A DNA stretch of 64,000 nucleotides from NCBI GenBank assembly GCA_023395395.1, contig JAEWZH010000017.1:62001-126000 (forward strand), written 5' to 3'. Positions 63,010 to 64,000 of this stretch are shown here, one piece after another. Below the pieces are notes generated by a model. It was not told where the DNA came from and made no database searches. It was given only the letters and a program-made list of their open reading frames with translations. The position numbers and the translations under genes were made by a program. Each line of letters starts with the position of its first letter. The stretch's first letter is position 1. This stretch comes from Bacteroidota bacterium (GTDB lineage: Bacteria; Bacteroidota; Bacteroidia; Bacteroidales; Porphyromonadaceae).

Positions 63010-63026
63010 TTGGCAAGGTTATTGCA
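63010..63026 (+). promoter_or_regulatory. Sigma-54-like promoter before grpE
   Basis: TTGGCAAGGTTATTGCA has GG at 63012-63013 and GC at 63024-63025, the 12-base GG-to-GC distance of -24/-12 promoters (consensus TGGCAC-N5-TTGC). It lies 37 bases before the grpE ATG. No TAnnTTTG box is visible in this gap. Confidence 0.5.
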
Positions 63027-63062
63027 GTGGATAGGGTAGAATAATAACAGTAGTTTAAGAAT

Positions 63063-63620
63063 ATGCAAAAAGACAAATACGATACTGAAGAGATACAGGA
63101 GGAGCAGGATTTAGATCCTCAGACAGAGACGGCTGAGACAGAGGTCACATCGGAGGAAGGACAAACTGAGGATGAAGTAGAGACGCTTCGCAAAGAGCTT
63201 GAGGAGCTCAAAGATAGCCACCTCAGGCTTATGGCTGAGTACGACAATTATCGTAAGCGTACCATGAAAGAGAAAAGTGACCTCATCAAATACGGAGGGG
63301 AGAAGATGATTACTTCCTTTCTCGACATCATGGATGACATAGATTTGGCTATCAAGAATATGAGTAGTGCTGAATCGGTAGATGGGCTTATTGAGGGGGT
63401 TCAGATTATCCAAAATAAGTTTGTCGGAGCCCTGAAGGCTCAAGGTGTCAATGCCATGGAGGTCATTGGTGAGGACTTCGATGCAGATAGGCACGAAGCC
63501 GTAGCGCTGGTACCTACAGATGAGGCAGACAAAAAGGGCAAAGTCATAGACTGCATACAGACTGGCTATACCCTCAACGACAAAGTGATACGTCACCCAA
63601 AGGTCGTTGTGGGCAACTAA
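63063..63620 (+). CDS. grpE: Nucleotide exchange factor for DnaK
   Basis: A 185-residue GrpE: an acidic N-terminal tail (about 1-50), a long dimerising helix (LRKELEELKDSHLRLMAEYD and NYRKRT) and the C-terminal beta domain ending HPKVVVGN. It releases ADP from DnaK during protein refolding. dnaJ follows after 13 bases. Confidence 0.95.
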   Translation: MQKDKYDTEEIQEEQDLDPQTETAETEVTSEEGQTEDEVETLRKELEELKDSHLRLMAEYDNYRKRTMKEKSDLIKYGGEKMITSFLDIMDDIDLAIKNMSSAESVDGLIEGVQIIQNKFVGALKAQGVNAMEVIGEDFDADRHEAVALVPTDEADKKGKVIDCIQTGYTLNDKVIRHPKVVVGN

Positions 63621-63633
63621 ATACGGATAAAAT

Positions 63634-64000
63634 ATGGCTGAAAAAAGAGATTACTACGAAGTCCTTGGTGTCAGCAAGAGTGCCACAGACGAGGAGATAA
63701 AGAAGGCGTACCGCAAGACTGCCCTAAAATACCATCCCGACCGCAATCCCGATGACAAGGAGGCTGAGGAGAAATTTAAGGAAGCAGCCGAAGCATACGA
63801 CATACTGAGTGATCCCAATAAAAGGGCGCGTTACGACCAATATGGACACGCAGGGATGGAAGGTGCCGGTGGATTTGGTGGTGCCGGTGGCATGAGTATG
63901 GAGGACATATTCAGCCACTTCGGAGACATTTTTGGCGGGTTCGGCGGATTCGGTGGCTTTAGCGGTTTTGGTGGCGGTGGTGGAGCGACCCAAAACTACG
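63634..64000 (+). CDS. dnaJ: Chaperone DnaJ, 5' part only
   Basis: The gene starts at ATG 63634 and runs to the right edge without a stop (about 122 codons seen). The J domain (residues 1-70) has DYYEVLGV, the HPD tripeptide within KYHPDRNP, and KRARYDQYGHAG. A Gly/Phe-rich linker follows (GGFGGFGGFSGFGGG). The zinc-finger and C-terminal domains lie outside the window. It stimulates the DnaK ATPase. Confidence 0.95.
   Translation, partial: MAEKRDYYEVLGVSKSATDEEIKKAYRKTALKYHPDRNPDDKEAEEKFKEAAEAYDILSDPNKRARYDQYGHAGMEGAGGFGGAGGMSMEDIFSHFGDIFGGFGGFGGFSGFGGGGGATQNY

Overview
This window looks like chromosomal DNA of a Bacteroidota member close to Porphyromonas. The evidence is: the promoters follow the Bacteroidota -33 TTTG / -7 TAnnTTTG pattern (TATCTTTG, TACCTTTG or TAAATTTG about 20-60 bases before many genes); there are type IX secretion (T9SS) components; several families are largely Bacteroidota-specific (DUF4270, GLPGLI, BACON lipoproteins, a TonB-receptor/CarboxypepD_reg barrel); and porV sits next to ispF, as I recall it does in P. 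gingivalis. The species cannot be fixed from the sequence alone.

Layout. 1-2.3 kb: a TonB-dependent receptor cut by the left edge. 2.5-5.6 kb: a palindromic repeat element, a flavin-type oxidase, purM and prfA. 5.6-7.2 kb: an AT-rich lipoprotein/membrane protein pair between two near-identical promoter segments, then two tRNA-Leu genes. 7.2-13.4 kb: ffh, folD, a PgpH-type c-di-AMP phosphodiesterase overlapping an ECF sigma factor, a putative anti-sigma protein and a periplasmic protein. 13.4-18.5 kb (mostly minus strand): rex, a degenerate FAH-fold protein, porV and ispF in one operon; then a NUDIX protein, holA and a divergent HsdR-N-like gene. 18.5-19.7 kb: a 22-nt tandem repeat array and a decayed IS3 transposase. 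19.7-29.2 kb: a GLPGLI protein with its outer-membrane barrel, a glycogen-synthase-like protein, a DUF4270 lipoprotein, an AddB-like nuclease and lipB. 29.2-35.3 kb (minus): cdsA, an EEP phosphatase, two rhomboids, DUF805, a GHL10 glycosidase and panC. 35.4-41.3 kb: a second palindromic element, then glyS, an FKBP lipoprotein, surE, lpxB, a BPL_N lipoprotein and DUF302. 41.3-49.9 kb: a surface-protein locus of three paralogous BACON lipoproteins, a subtilisin-like protease and a PorV-like barrel. 49.9-54.4 kb: an accessory island with a second 22-nt array, an integrase remnant, a YhcG-type nuclease, an unrecognised PD-(D/E)XK protein and a possible mobilization-linked protein. 54.4-64 kb: metK behind a SAM-II-type riboswitch, focA, a complete ABC exporter (TolC, HlyD, two ATPases, two permeases), and grpE with a partial dnaJ behind a sigma-54-like site.

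The most interesting parts are the BACON/subtilase/PorV-like locus (41.6-49.8 kb), the 591-residue PD-(D/E)XK protein in the island (51.9-53.7 kb), the small AT-rich two-gene insert beside the tRNA-Leu pair (5.6-6.9 kb), and two families of intergenic repeats that share a CTCTATAGAG core.
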